A stretch of 64,000 nt of DNA from Metridium senile. Its lineage: Eukaryota > Cnidaria > Anthozoa > Actiniaria > Metridiidae. The notes under the pieces were generated by a model that had not been told where the DNA came from, searched no databases, and worked only from the letters and a program-made list of their open reading frames with translations. The stretch covers positions 5,332,136-5,396,135 of the forward strand of contig OX459100.1 in NCBI GenBank assembly GCA_949775045.1, written 5' to 3'. Positions within the stretch are counted from its first letter, which is position 1. Every line of letters begins with the position of its first letter. Of this stretch, positions 46,801 to 58,369 are shown piece by piece. A program made the position numbers and the translations under genes.

Positions 46801-49800
46801 GCCAGTTTAGTGTGTTTAATGTATTTTTACTCAATCAATAATGAGAGATTTGGCTACAAAATATTTGCAATTTCATACATCGCTAAGAAAAAAAGCCATA
46901 TAATAAATGATGTATTAACCTTGCTAGCTCGGTCTGTGTGGAAAAATATCAGACCTCTGATATTTCCCGTACAGACATCACGCTTGGTTAAAAACCACTT
47001 ATTATGTTATATATTATATATTATATATAATTATTTTTATTGTATCAAAGCATACTTACACAAACCAATGAAGGAGTTCAGCATCTTCCTGCCAAATGTT
47101 CCCATCTTAAATGAGAAAAGAAAAGAAATCAAACTTCATAAATATGGTAATGGAGAGAACACAAACAGTTGACATGATGTAAATGTATGATAGATTAAAG
47201 AGATATATGCATTCTGATAAATGAATTAGTGAATAAATGGATGGATGAAGGGATGGATGGATTGATTGATGGATAAAAGAATTAATATAATATGATTGAA
47301 TGGATAAATGAATGATAGATGGATAGATGGAAGGATGGATGGATGAATAAAAGAATGGATTAATTAATATATAAATGAATGAATAAATGAATGAAGTGGA
47401 CAAATAAATGTTAAATAAATCTAAATGGTAGAAGATGGGAATTAAACACACATTTATCTTCTATATTTATTTTATTCATAACAGGTTCCCATTTAAATCT
47501 GTACTTTTCCATTTAAATCTGTAAAAGTTTATGCAAATTGTGTTGATGTGTGCTAAACACACAGATCAACCAATCAGAGTATATTATTTCTGAAGTGAAC
47601 TTCTCTGATTGGTTGATCTGTGTGTTTAGCACACATCAACAAAATTTGCATAAGTACAGATTTAAGAGCGTATGTCACGAAGCATCAAACAACTGCTGGC
47701 AATGGTCAAAAATCCGATTTTGCTAGTACTTTTATATTTTGTACCCTATTATATCCCAATCATCCCAATCTACTTCATTAGTAAAAATATTGCTTAGTTT
47801 TCGAGAAATAAGGATTTTTGTGAGAGTGGGTGAATATGCTAATTTTAGCGATCTCAGATTACCCCACTTCAATGGCCTGGCGTGACGAAAGTATTTAACC
47901 TTTGAAATTTTAAGTAACATAATATTCTTGTTCATTATTTAGACATTATATTATGTAGTTTTCAATGATTAAAATCAAAAACTAAATTTTTTACGAATTT
48001 TCTTGTCGACCATACTTTTTCTGCTTCTAAAAATAGCCTCAGAAGAATGGACTTTTAAACTATGTGCGATACAACCAAATCCAACGACATTCTCGATTTA
48101 TATAGAAGAAGTGATGGCCTTGATGCTGATATAAAAATTTACGTCCGTATTTTGGTTGTATGGCATGAACAGCGATCTCAAAGTTGGTTAAAATTCAACT
48201 TTAGCGACTCTGAAATTGACATGTTTTGTCTAGCCGTTACTCGTTTTGCCGTGTAAACTATCGCCAAACTATTGCGAAAATCTTCCATAGATTTATAAAA
48301 CCACTCACCTTATAATTAGCTATTAAATGAATACTAGTTTCAACCAACATCTGTTATATTAGTTATTTCTGGGATAAAAGCAATGCATACATCCCGACGT
48401 GCATGTAACGCAATGTGCTCAAATGACTGTCAACAATTGTTTTGCTTTGTATGACGGATCACCTATTAACTTTTTTGAAAGTTTTGCACGAATACAAAAC
48501 ACTGCCCATGATAACTCGTTTAATAACAGTTAAAATAGTTATTTGAATAGTATTTTTTTAGAGATAGTTGAGGCAACTAAAAGCTATGTCAATGTTTTTA
48601 GCCGTACGTGTATATATCGATAACACACAGGCAGCCCATCACATGGCATTAACGCAAGCTCTTGATGTGTGGTGTTGTATATTCAAAATATCTAACGATA
48701 GTTTTCGGGTATCATGTAAATTGTACATTTGAAAACTAGTTATTAGCCATTTGTTTGTGTTTCACTTGGTAGTCTTTTCACGAAATTATTTGCGTAATTT
48801 TACTAAGTTTTAAAAAAGCAGTCTTTCTCTCGCAAACCGTAATATTTAAATACTACAAGTTTAAATAATATATTCTAAAAAGAATTAACACAATGCCCTC
48901 TTGTTATAGTGATACAAAAATATAAAGTTATTAACTGAGAGGGACGAGGTGGGGGGGGGGGGGTGATGAAAGGGAAGATACAAAATATTTAGTGTGCGTA
49001 AGTGACACTTATGACTCTGTACTCGTAAGTACAGTGTCATTTTTTAATTGGATTCGTTGCATCATCGTACATAGGGGTTGAAATCAACAAGGTTTTTTAC
49101 TGAAGGAGCCATTTGGACATCCCATTCTCCCCGCCCTGTTCAAAAAAGATTAAAGGCTGATATCTCCTGTATAAAGCAAATATAATAAATATATAAAAAA
49201 ATATAAATATAAACGGTTGTTATATACCTTTTTTACGGCAGTGTAATAAAAATAATACTACCGATATTGCAAATAATGATACTAATATAAGAAGAAAAAT
49301 GATATTTTAATCACAACAACGATGATAATATCATGACAATAGAAAGACAAAGTTGATTAAAATTATAGTATTTTAAATGAAGTTCGTTATATATATATAT
49401 AATAATATAGATAATGATATATATCATAGTCATCTCTTAATCATCATCATTAATAATTCAGGCTCGTATGTTTTGCATGTGTAAACGAACAACTTTGCTT
49501 TTAGTTTTTTTTTGCAATGTGTGCACACCCTGAAGTACATATAAGTTTATCAGTATCAGGCTGTCCTATGAAAAAGGATCAATCATCCATACATTAATTT
49601 ACCTGAACCAACTTGAACGAGTACGCCAGCTTTTTAATAGCCACTGAGTTGAGTATTTATTAATGCCCGTAACAGACTTCGGTTGCTTCCCTTGTTTTGT
49701 GAAATTGTGAAATTTCCAATATTTATCGGTGTTTGAAACATGGCAGCACGTGATAGTGTCAATTCAATCTCACTTTCAGGACCAAAAAACTGCAAACTTA

Positions 49801-52800
49801 TGCAGTTGACTTGAGATGTCTCTCTTGCACTGTACACGGAGGGGGCGTTAAGGGAGGGGGGTAGTAGGTGGTTCGAAACCGGCGCAAAACTATATTTTTT
49901 AATATTTTTTTATATTTTTTTATATTTTTTAATATTTTTTAATATTTTTTAATATTTTTTAATTACATTTTTTTTCCCCCTTCTAAAATTGTAAAGCGGT
50001 GTTGAGCTTTTGTAATTGTCGCTATATAAAATAAAGTTATTATTATTATTATTATTAAAACCGCTAAAACAAATCAACAAAAACAATTGCACTAAAATTT
50101 GCTAAAAATCGCGACCGCAAGATTTGTAAAACCACTAAGTAGTTCGACAATCTGAAGCCTTACATTTTGATAATGCATCTTAGAAAAACATATCATGATT
50201 ATATATTTACAACGCTTGTCAATCAAATGATTTTGAAAATTTAACGTAAACTCAACATCTGCTCGGATTCATATCCTTATTAAATCATCGTACATTTTTC
50301 TGTGATTAGAAATGAGAATTGGCAAGTACAAGCAGCAAATGAAATCGTATATCATATATCAGAAATGGCCAAAAAAATATAATACAACAATGCGACACTG
50401 CTTTGTCAGATTACATGTTTTTGAACAGATTGCGTTACATGCACATAGGAATATGTATATATTAAATATATGCAAGCTTAATAACTTATATAAACATAAG
50501 TTGGTTGAAACTATCATTCATCTAGTAACTAAGGTTGGTGGTCTTTACAAATTTATGGAACTTCAAGAGCTTACACTAATGTCATGTAATGGGCTGCCTG
50601 TTTGTTATCAATATAAACACGTACGGCTAAAAATATTGACATAGCTTTTAGTTGCCTCAACTATCTCTAAAAAATTACTTTCAAATAACTATTTTAACTG
50701 TCATTAAACGAGTTATCATGGGCAGTGTTTTGTATTCGTGCAAAACTTTCAAAAAAGTTAATAGGTGAGTCCGTCATACAAAGCAAAACAATTGTTGACA
50801 GTCATTTGAGCACATTGCGTTACATGCACGTCGGGATGTATGCATTGTTTTTTTCCTGAAATATCTAATATAACAGATGTTGGTTGAAACTAGTATTCAT
50901 TTAATAGCTAATTATAAGGTGAGTGGTTTTATAAATCTATGGAAGACATGGAAGATTTTCGCAATAGTTTGGCGATAGTTTACACGGCAAAACGAGTAAC
51001 GGCTAGACAAAACATGTCAATTTCAGAGTCGCTAAAGTTGTTGAATTTTAACCAACTTTGAGATCGCTGTTCATGCCATACAACCAAAATACGGACGTAA
51101 ATTTTTATATCAGCATCAAGGCCATCACTTCTTCTAAATAAATCGAGAATGTCGTTGGATTTGGTTGTATCGCACATAGTTTAAAAGTCCATTCTTCTGA
51201 GGCTATTTTTAGAAGCAGAAAAAGTATGGTCGACAAGAAAATTCGTAAAAAATTTAGTTTTTGATTTTAATCATTGAAAACTACATAATATAATGTCTAA
51301 ATAATGAACAAGAATATTATGTTACTTAAAATTTCAAAGGTTAAATACTTTCGTCACGCCAGGCCATCGAAGTGGGGTAATCTGAGATCACTAAAATTAG
51401 CATATTCACCCACTCTCACAAAAATCCTTATTTCTCGAAAACTAAGCAATATTTTTACTAATGAAGTAGATTGTGATGATTGGGATATAATAGGGTACAA
51501 AATATAAAAGTATTGGCAAAATCGGATTTTTGACCATTGCCACGATTTACAAGCCGATGTCTGATGCTACCTGACATACGCTCTTAAATGGGAAAGTACA
51601 GATTTAAATGGGAACCTGTTTCATATAATTTTTTTATCATACTCAAAGTTTATATTTGGTTATATTTTACCTGGATTTATAAGAATCAAAGACCACAGGT
51701 CAGAACTACTTTCAAAGTTAACACTTGGAGCTGATAATGCCTATGAATGAAAACAAACTATATATCAAATAACTAGTAAATGTGAATTATAATACTGTAC
51801 AATGTAAAATATAATATATCATTATTATATGACCCGTACTTTGCCCAGCGAGCGCTCTTAAGAAAACCTTCGGAAAAAAGTCAAGTGATGGGGTCCGTAC
51901 AGCTTTTTCCACCTGGTCCGTACAAACACGTACGGACCAGCTACTCAAAACATTCCAAAAAAAATGGCGCGCGCCAGGCAAAATACACGGGTCATATGAT
52001 AAAAAACTTATTGGCTGAGTTAGGTCGGGCCGTACGGAAAAATATTTGGCTCTTGGTCATTTGTACGGACCTTGCTGCGCTCGGTCCGTACGTCATGACC
52101 GCAAGCCAAATACATTCCCGTACGGCCCTCCCACTCAGTCAATAAGTACTTAATCTTTCCATTTGTCATCAATTCATTTATTTATTTATACATCTATTCA
52201 TTCCTTTATTTATTCATCATTCTTTATATTTATTCATTAATTCAATCCACCACTTCTTATTATCATATCAACTTACTTGTGATGGAGTAATGAAGTTCCC
52301 CCAGTGAACGTCGCAATCTTTACTAGCACCATAACTGATGTCCATTAGTTTACTTGGTGTAAACTCTACACCACCAAAAACATGCTCAAATATCTCATAG
52401 TGTTTAGCAAGGTTATGGATGTGTCTAAATCCTTCTCTAGATAACCACACTTTATGCACTTCATCAAGATCAATTATCACTGGGAATTAAATAGGAAGAT
52501 ACTGTCAAAACTCATTGAAATTATAAACGTACATGAGTTATTTGAATAGGCCTTTTGCAGAATGTTTACAGGAGTTTATATAGCTGACTTAGTGGCAAAG
52601 CAAATTCTTGCTATTTTTAAAAAAATTGTCAGAGCCTTAGTTTAAAAGATATTAGTTATGACATTCTCTTTTGAAGAGAATTATTATGGTCACATGACTA
52701 CATCCTGCAAAAGGACTAGTGGTTGTAGAATGTATTATGATATTTATCAGTTACATTTTGTTATTGATGATTATTTATCTCTACCTATTTCAAAAATCAT

Positions 52801-54148
52801 TGTAGCAGTCGAAACAGCGATCTACACTTATAATTCTGTAATGGATATGATAATGATGATGATATTGATGATGATGATGATGACAATGTTGATAATAAAA
52901 ATGATGCTGGTATTAATGATAATGATGACTACTGACAATGAATAGTAATTATCATAATTTGACAATAACTAATGATTATGCTGATACAAAAATGACAATT
53001 ATCATATCGATGATGACGGTAATAAATGATGCAGATGATATGATTTATGATGATGATGATGATGAGAACAAACAATAACAATGATGTGAATATATAGTGA
53101 AAGTTATATTGATAACAAAGATGATGATGATGATGATGATGATGATAATTATGATGACAATTATAATAATGATAATATAATGATGATGATGGTGATAATC
53201 ACCCGGGGGGGACTCCCTTAGAAAATGGATAGGGGTGCTCGACGGACCTTTTAAGGTCGAAAAAAAGACCCTCGCATACCTTTTAGGGTCTCGAACTGGC
53301 ACCATACCTTTTAGGGCCAGTTTTCGAACTTAAGAGTATACTTATTGAAAAATTTTTTAATGTGGTCGTTCCTTTTAGGGTCTGAAATTGTTATCTGAGT
53401 TAATTTATGCGTACCTTTTAGGGTCATTTTCAAAACCGTCCGTCAAGCACCCCTATCCATTTTCTAAGGGAGTCCCCCCCCTCCCCCGGGGATAATCATC
53501 ATGTTGGCAATATTGAACACCAATAAGTAAAAAGCAAACATACAATTTCCCTGTCTTGCTTTACGCTCTAAATCAGGATCCGTTCTGTTCTGTCTATAGA
53601 TTCTCGACCTAAATCGACGAAACTCTTTCCTTGTAGCAGGAACCTCGTCTGCAGCTTGTCTCTCTTCATCACGTCTTTGCTCTGTCCTCTGGTCAACTAT
53701 ATGTAGAAAATATACTAGTTTACTCGCTAGTTTCCATTTATATATAGAAAAAAGACTCGGAGCAAGAGCTAATGCAAAGTTATTTTACAACACAAAGAGT
53801 TTGGCTCGATCACCGTGCACAGTCTACGTAATTCAATAGAAACAATGAAAGAATAAACAATGAAGCAAAACAATGAACGAGGCTAAGAAAGAATACAATA
53901 GGCTTCCAGTACATGCAGAAGGATCCATGATTTTGCTAAAAATGTGGACAGCGTGGACATTTCACCGGTTCATATTTTTCTAAACATTTCTAGCACAATT
54001 TTATCAATAATTATCAATAACTTTGTAGTTTACCTGTAGAACATAAACTTCTCAGTAAATTCTTGTTTCTTGTGGTGATATTTGTAGCAGAACTGCTCAA
54101 ACAAGTCCAACATTTTGTGTACAATCTTGTAGCTCTTACAGCCGCCAT
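43850..54148 (-). CDS. MRPL38: Mitochondrial large-subunit ribosomal protein mL38
   Basis: Eight exons (minus order): 54,148-54,034; 53,696-53,544; 52,479-52,277; 51,740-51,671; 47,105-47,060; 45,938-45,780; 45,545-45,418; 43,953-43,850. All are GT-AG and phase-consistent, giving 325 aa (human about 380). A basic N-terminus, MAAVRATRLYTKCW, looks like a mitochondrial presequence. A charged helix (EFRRFRSRIYRQNR) follows, then the PEBP-like domain: LAKHYEIFEHVFGGVEF, VHWGNFITPS, WQEDAELLHW, ANIPGNNVSKGQ, YLPPIPPQGTGYHRYVYCLL, FTPAGLSFFQAAWDETV. These are the mL38 landmarks. It is a structural part of the mitoribosomal large subunit. It is divergent with STMP1, 331 bp between start codons. Intron 4 (4.6 kb) holds a large fold-back transposon, and intron 7 a GAT minisatellite. 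Confidence 0.95.
43978..45365. repeat. GAT-rich minisatellite in MRPL38 intron 7
   Basis: Units of about 60-100 bp built from GATGATGATGACTATGATGA, AAGTGATGAAGAAGTTGTTG and TTGACAATGATGATGGTAAT. Because unit lengths are multiples of three, frames of 340-375 codons are open on both strands (Asp/Glu/Val, Met-rich, His/Gln-rich). None is a gene. Confidence 0.93.
45958..46058. repeat. (AAAC)n microsatellite
   Basis: Degenerate AAAC repeats in MRPL38 intron 5, starting about 20 bp from exon 6. Confidence 0.85.
46610..46998. mobile_element. Interspersed repeat, TCAGACC-rich family, copy 2
   Basis: Diverged second copy of 34,110-34,557, in MRPL38 intron 5; both sit in introns of minus-strand genes. 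Confidence 0.7.
47215..47405. repeat. (GGAT)n / (GAAT)n microsatellite
   Basis: Degenerate tetranucleotides in MRPL38 intron 4, about 110 bp from exon 5. Confidence 0.85.
47513..47665. mobile_element. piggyBac-like MITE with TTAA duplication
   Basis: A 145-bp body (47,517-47,661) between TTAA copies at 47,513-47,516 and 47,662-47,665. TIRs of about 60 bp begin ATCTGTA and include AGCACACATCAAC. The opposite arm of the host element reads CCCATTTAAGAGCG with a single TTAA, a direct view of the empty site. TTAA targeting is the hallmark of piggyBac elements. Confidence 0.85.
48670..50560. other. Centre of the large fold-back element
   Basis: AT-rich, with a poly(G) run at 48,950-48,962, a (TATTTTTTAA)n tract at about 49,888-49,963, and a retroposon-like tail at 49,975-50,058 (GTCGCTATATAAAATAAAG then ATT repeats). 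No transposase or conserved domain is seen. Confidence 0.5.
51825..52146. mobile_element. Composite hairpin repeat, GTCCGTACGG family, copy 2
   Basis: Matches 43,396-43,672: TATATGACCCGTACTTTGCC with the inverse GGCAAAATACACGGGTCATA, then ACTTATTGGCTGAGT with its inverse. It lies in MRPL38 intron 3. Confidence 0.7.
52782..53190. repeat. MITE fragment followed by GAT-rich repeat
   Basis: 52,782-52,835 is a one-ended fragment of the TACACCTATT MITE; 52,840-53,190 is degenerate GATGAT microsatellite. Both lie in MRPL38 intron 2. Confidence 0.7.
53202..53490. mobile_element. MITE with 8-bp duplication, CCCCGGG-ended
   Basis: Inverted ends CCCGGGGGGGACTCCCTTAG and AGAAAATGGATAGGGGTGCT with their inverses; CCTTTTAGGGTC is repeated inside. 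GATAATCA flanks it at 53,194-53,201 and 53,491-53,498, an 8-bp duplication as in hAT elements. Same family as 23,436-23,665. Confidence 0.75.
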
Positions 54149-54479
54149 TTTGAATTTTTAGTAGTAATGGCGACAACCGCTGATCACAAACGCAGATATT
54201 ATTCTGGGGGAGGGGAGGGTAAATATACTAAAATTTAAACTAATATTTAGGACAAACGATATTCAATGTATTTCCAAATAAACTAATAATTCTTTAAAAA
54301 ACGTATATATCTTTATTTCAGAGTTGAGATTTGTCAAAAAACCTAAGTAATTTTATGCGAGTAGCCAGAGTGTAAAGTCTTGACTCTCCCCACCCCCGAC
54401 AAATTACAAGAAGAAGTTTTGTTTGTCTACGAAAGATTGATCAGAGCTGTGGCCAAATTGCCTTGATTCTATCATCAAA
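54149..54479. promoter_or_regulatory. Putative bidirectional MRPL38/STMP1 promoter
   Basis: 331 bp separate the two divergent ATGs. There is no clear TATA box. G/C boxes GGGGGAGGGGAGGG (about 54,207) and CCCCACCCCC (about 54,389) could bind Sp1/KLF-type factors. A shared promoter is inferred from spacing alone. Confidence 0.5.
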
Positions 54480-57409
54480 ATGTCGTCAACGTCTGGTCTT
54501 ATTTCACTAGCAGTAAGTATTTGAAGTGTTTGTAGTATTTTCTTAGTTTGTATTGTGTTAAAATACGTTAAATCGTTTGTTTTTAGGTTGGTCTGGTTGC
54601 AGGAAATGTTTTCGGTGTTTACTTGGCTCAAACCTACGAGGTCAGTTTTGTAAACTATTCTTTAATCCTGTAAAACGATTCTCAGTTTCTTGTGAACTCG
54701 ATAGATGCGAGTCCAGTATAGTAACAAGGTATTTGAGTATTTGATCGTTGATCCTCAAAAATCTGACAATTCTGAGAAGTAATCCAAAAAAATGGGAATT
54801 CTTATCCACAAAAACTTGAAATTCTGATTACTGATCCCTAAAATCAGCGATCTAGAGGTAGATCCCTGAACATCATGATCCTGATCTCAAGGTAACTGTG
54901 AGGGTCATTTTTAGATGGCTTTGTTACCAAAATTAAGCTTAGATGACAAGAGCATCACACAGTCACAGCCGAGGCCCTGTTCAGGGTGGGGAAGAGGTAG
55001 TACCGATCACGAATCACGCACCGTTTTTTCATGATTTCACAGATCATGGAGCAACGTAAAGCGTTTTCACAGAATCGCTGTTTTAGAACTTGCGATGTTA
55101 ACTCTGTTGTTTCTACTAGGCAACATTTTGCGCTTGTTAGACAGATAATCAATATTTACTGGTTCTAACAGATATACAAAGAAAAACACTGCTAGCAAGA
55201 AACCTTTCAGTTTACACAACCGTTTATATGAAAAGCTTTCACATTTCCACGGATCACCGATTCTGTAAATCATGGGTCACGGGTGAGGATGATTTCACAG
55301 ATCACGGCTTAAATTGTTTGCTTTTCACGAATCACATGCCAAATTTAGGGTGAATCACCGATCACAGAAAACCTCTTCCCCCTCAGTCTGTTTACATGGA
55401 GATTGTTTTATCCTTTATTAGAAGAGTATGTCATAAGATCATGGATGTCAGAGACAGGAGGAGAGAAATACATGTTTTGATTCTTATACATGCAATGTTT
55501 TAAGGGAGGTTTGGGGTGCATAGGATAATAAGGACCAGAACCCCCCTTCAGCCACTTAAAAGACTTTTCCCACCTTTAAATGCAAAATAAACAGTTAGGG
55601 AAACTCCAGGGTGACACACCAAGAGAGGAGGGTAAACATGATACCATTGGCGATATTCAGTCTAGACCCAAACTACCCTGTTTCATCACCACCATTCATC
55701 GTCACCTTTTCTATTGATTTCTTACTACCTCTACTACTTCTTCTCTCATTTTTCTCTTTCAGTTGCCACTATCCAACTTCATCACCACCATTTCTATTGA
55801 TTTCTTACTACGTCTTCTTCCATTTTTCTCTTTCATTTGCAACTATCCCAATTCATCACCACCATTTCTATTGATTTCTTACTACGTCTTCTCCCATTTT
55901 TCTCTTTCAGTTGCCACTATCCCAATTCATCACCACCATTTCTATTGGTTTCTTACTACGTCTTCTTCTACTTTTCTCTTTCAGTTGCCACTATCCCAAT
56001 TCATTACCACCATTTCTATTGATTTCTTACTACGTCTTCTCCCATTTTTCTCTTTCAGTTGCCACTATCCCAATTCATCACCACCATTTCTATTGGTTTC
56101 TTACTACGTCTTCTTCTACTTTTCTCTTTCAGTTGCCACTATCCCAATTCATCACCACCATTTCTATTGATTTCTTACTACATCTTCTCCCATTTTTCTC
56201 TTTCAGTTGCCACTATCCCACTTCATCACCACCATTTCTATTGATTTCTTACTACATCTTCTCCCATTTTTCTCTTTCAGTTGCCACTATCCCATTTCAT
56301 CACCACCATGTCTATTGATTTCTTACTACGTCTTCTTCCATTTTTCTCTTTCAGTTACCACTATCCCATTTCCTCATCACCATTTCTATTGGTTTCTTAC
56401 TACGTCTTCTTCTACTTTTCTCTTTCAGTTGCCACTATCCCAATTCATCACCACCATGTCTATTGATTTCTTACTACGTCTTCTTCCATTTTTCTCTTTC
56501 ATTTGCAACTATCCCAATTCATCACCACCATTTCTATTGATTTCTTACTACGTCTTCTTCTACTTTTCTCTTTCATTTGCCACTATCCCACTTCATCACC
56601 ACCATTTCTATTGATTTCTTACTACATCTTCTCCCATTTTTCTCTTTCATTTGCCACTATCCCACTTCATCACCACCATGTCTATTGGTTTCTTACTACG
56701 TCTTCTTCTACTTTTCTCTTTCAGTTGCCACTATCCCAATTCATCACCACCATTTCTATTGGTTTCTTACTACGTCTTCTTCTACTTTTCTCTTTCAGTT
56801 GCCACTATCCCAATTCATCACCACCATTTCTATTGGTTTCTTACTACGTCTTCTTCTACTTTTCTCTTTTAGTTGCCACTATCCCAATTCATCACCACCA
56901 TTTCTATTGGTTTCTTACTACGTCTTCTTCTACTTTTCTCTTTTAGTTGCCACTATCCCAATTCATCACCACCATTTCTATTGGTTTCTTACTACGTCTT
57001 CTTCTACTTTTCTCTTTCAGTTGCCACTATCCCAATTCATCACCACCATTTCTATTGGTTTCTTACTACGTCTTCTTCTACTTTTCTCTTTCATTTGCCA
57101 CTATCCCATTTCCTCACCACCATTTCTATTGATTTCTTACTACGTCTTCTTCTACTTTTCTCTTTCATTTGCCACTATCCCATTTCCTCAACACCATTTC
57201 TATTGATTTCTTACTACATCTTCTCCCATTTTTTTCTTTCATTTGCCACTATCCCATTTCCTCACCACCATTTCTATAGGTTTCTTACTAAGTCTTTCTT
57301 CCATCTATTTCAGTTGCCAGACTTACAGAATATGTTTCAAAGTCTATTATCTAAAGCCCAGAAATTTGAGAAGAGTCCATCAGATGACACAAATGGAAAA
57401 GACAAGTGA
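54480..57409 (+). CDS. STMP1: Short transmembrane mitochondrial protein 1
   Basis: Three exons: 54,480-54,512 (before GTAAGT), 54,587-54,640 (after TTTTTAG, before GTCAGT) and 57,314-57,409 (after TATTTCAG), all phase 0, giving 60 aa. Exon 1 encodes MSSTSGLISLA. Exon 2 encodes VGLVAGNVFGVYLAQTYE, which strongly matches the conserved core of vertebrate STMP1 (GNVVGMYLAQ type). Exon 3 gives the charged tail LPDLQNMFQSLLSKAQ onward. One membrane helix (about 6-25) is followed by a short amphipathic or polar tail, as in the 47-aa human micropeptide of the mitochondrial inner membrane linked to respiratory complexes. It is too short for usual ORF cut-offs. Intron 2 is invaded by a 74-bp array that copies the exon 3 acceptor. 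The N-terminus is longer than in human. Confidence 0.92.
54985..55385. repeat. Imperfect inverted repeat, GATCACGAATCACG motif
   Basis: ATCACGAATCACG, TTTCACAGATCA and related words recur in both senses, inside STMP1 intron 2. A diverged hairpin element is likely. Confidence 0.45.
55690..57312 (+). repeat. 74-bp minisatellite carrying repeated 3' splice sites
   Basis: Twenty-one full units, strictly 74 bp, each with a pyrimidine tract plus TTTCTCTTTCAG|TTGCCA, the same as the true exon 3 acceptor (TCTATTTCAG|TTGCCA at 57,314). Junctions fall at 55,763 + 74n up to 57,243. AG state: CAG in 12, TAG in 2 (56,873; 56,947), CAT (site lost) in 7 (55,837; 56,503; 56,577; 56,651; 57,095; 57,169; 57,243). 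The three units closest to the real exon have all lost AG. Long frames here are artefacts. Confidence 0.95.
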
Positions 57410-57692
57410 TTGAATATTCTTTCTTACAAATGACATTTGGATATTTATTATGAAGAACAGAGTACCCAAGACCTTTGCCAATGGACAGAACAGTTGTATA
57501 ATGATATTATTTCTATGGAGATAATGTTGGTGAATGAATGACAGTAACCATGATATCAAACAATGGATAGAAAAGTTCTAGTGGATGAGGATGCATGGAT
57601 GGAATGATAATGATGGTCGTAGTGTGAAAGTAGTGATACTGTCCTTGAAGATAATGGCAATGATGATGATAAGGATGATGATGATGATGATC

Positions 57693-57698
57693 AATAAA
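57693..57698 (+). promoter_or_regulatory. Candidate poly(A) signal of STMP1
   Basis: AATAAA 284 nt past the stop, after a GAT-rich stretch (57,655-57,690) in the likely 3' UTR. Confidence 0.4.
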
Positions 57699-57991
57699 TG
57701 GCAATAAGTAATAATGATGGTTATAACAATGTCATTAGTGATGATGATAGTGGTAATAATGAATTTGATAGCAAATTATGCAAATAGTGGCTATGATGAT
57801 TAAAATGATGGGGATGAAGATAAAAAATGACATTGCTGAAGTAAACAAAGCAAAATGTTTACTGTAGCATCAATTTGTAAATATCTATTTATGGTAAAGA
57901 TAAAAACACCTTTAATACCAGTCTTCATTGGTCCAGTCGTAGTTATATACTTATATATATAAAAAAAAATTTGCCACTATAACGCAACAAG

Positions 57992-58194
57992 CATCAAGCC
58001 AAGACTAAAATGAATGCTGGTTTTGTGCTGGTAATGTATTGAAATCAGACTTGTTAATCAACAGAATTGATTGTAATACAATATCAACCACGTGAACTGA
58101 TGCTCACATTTTGTTATTAGTTCGAATTCTTTAGAAAGTGTGATTTCAATGCATTACCAGCACATCCAGCATTCATTTTGGTCTTTGCTTGATG
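57992..58194. mobile_element. Hairpin MITE
   Basis: Arms of about 55 bp: CATCAAGCCAAGACTAAAAT and GAATGCTGG with near-perfect inverses. A fragment of the TACACCTATT MITE (58,207-58,237) follows directly. Confidence 0.75.
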
Positions 58195-58369
58195 ATCATT
58201 GATTAAACTGCGACAACGTTTTTGAAATAGGTGTATATTCCATATTAAAATAGTTAAAAGATACCTTTATTTAAAAACGTTGTCCAGGGTGGTAGGTCAC
58301 TCCTAGGAATCAAATACATTCTTCAGAATGAAATGCAAGCACCTGTATTATTTGTGTGCAAGATTGTAG

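Larger units (their letters stand above)
47480..51620. mobile_element. Large fold-back element in MRPL38 intron 4
   Basis: Inverted arms of about 1.05-1.2 kb (47,480-48,668 and 50,563-51,620) start AACAGGTTCCCATTTAAATC and are highly similar throughout; each arm contains the same 64-67-codon frames on opposite strands. The 1.9-kb centre has no transposase. TCAT flanks both ends (47,476-47,479 and 51,621-51,624), a possible 4-bp duplication. The left arm carries a 145-bp TTAA MITE that the right arm lacks. Inside the right half a further direct repeat (TTACATGCAC, GTTGGTTGAAACTA) lies near 50,435 and 50,820. Confidence 0.8.

Noticed and set aside
50312..50644. 110-codon plus-strand ORF in the fold-back centre
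   Set aside because: Overlaps the arm boundary and an internal direct repeat; AT-rich, with no domain.
54167..54235. ATGGCG on the plus strand in the divergent promoter
   Set aside because: A 23-codon frame ending in a stop, without similarity; at most an upstream ORF.
55611..57206. Series of 61-209-codon Phe/Ser/Leu ORFs
   Set aside because: Frames of the 74-bp intron array, starting at TTG, not at ATG. Only the last one touches real coding sequence (STMP1 exon 3).
55690..57312. CRISPR-like appearance of evenly spaced repeats
   Set aside because: Units are contiguous 74-mers with no unique spacers, in an animal intron.
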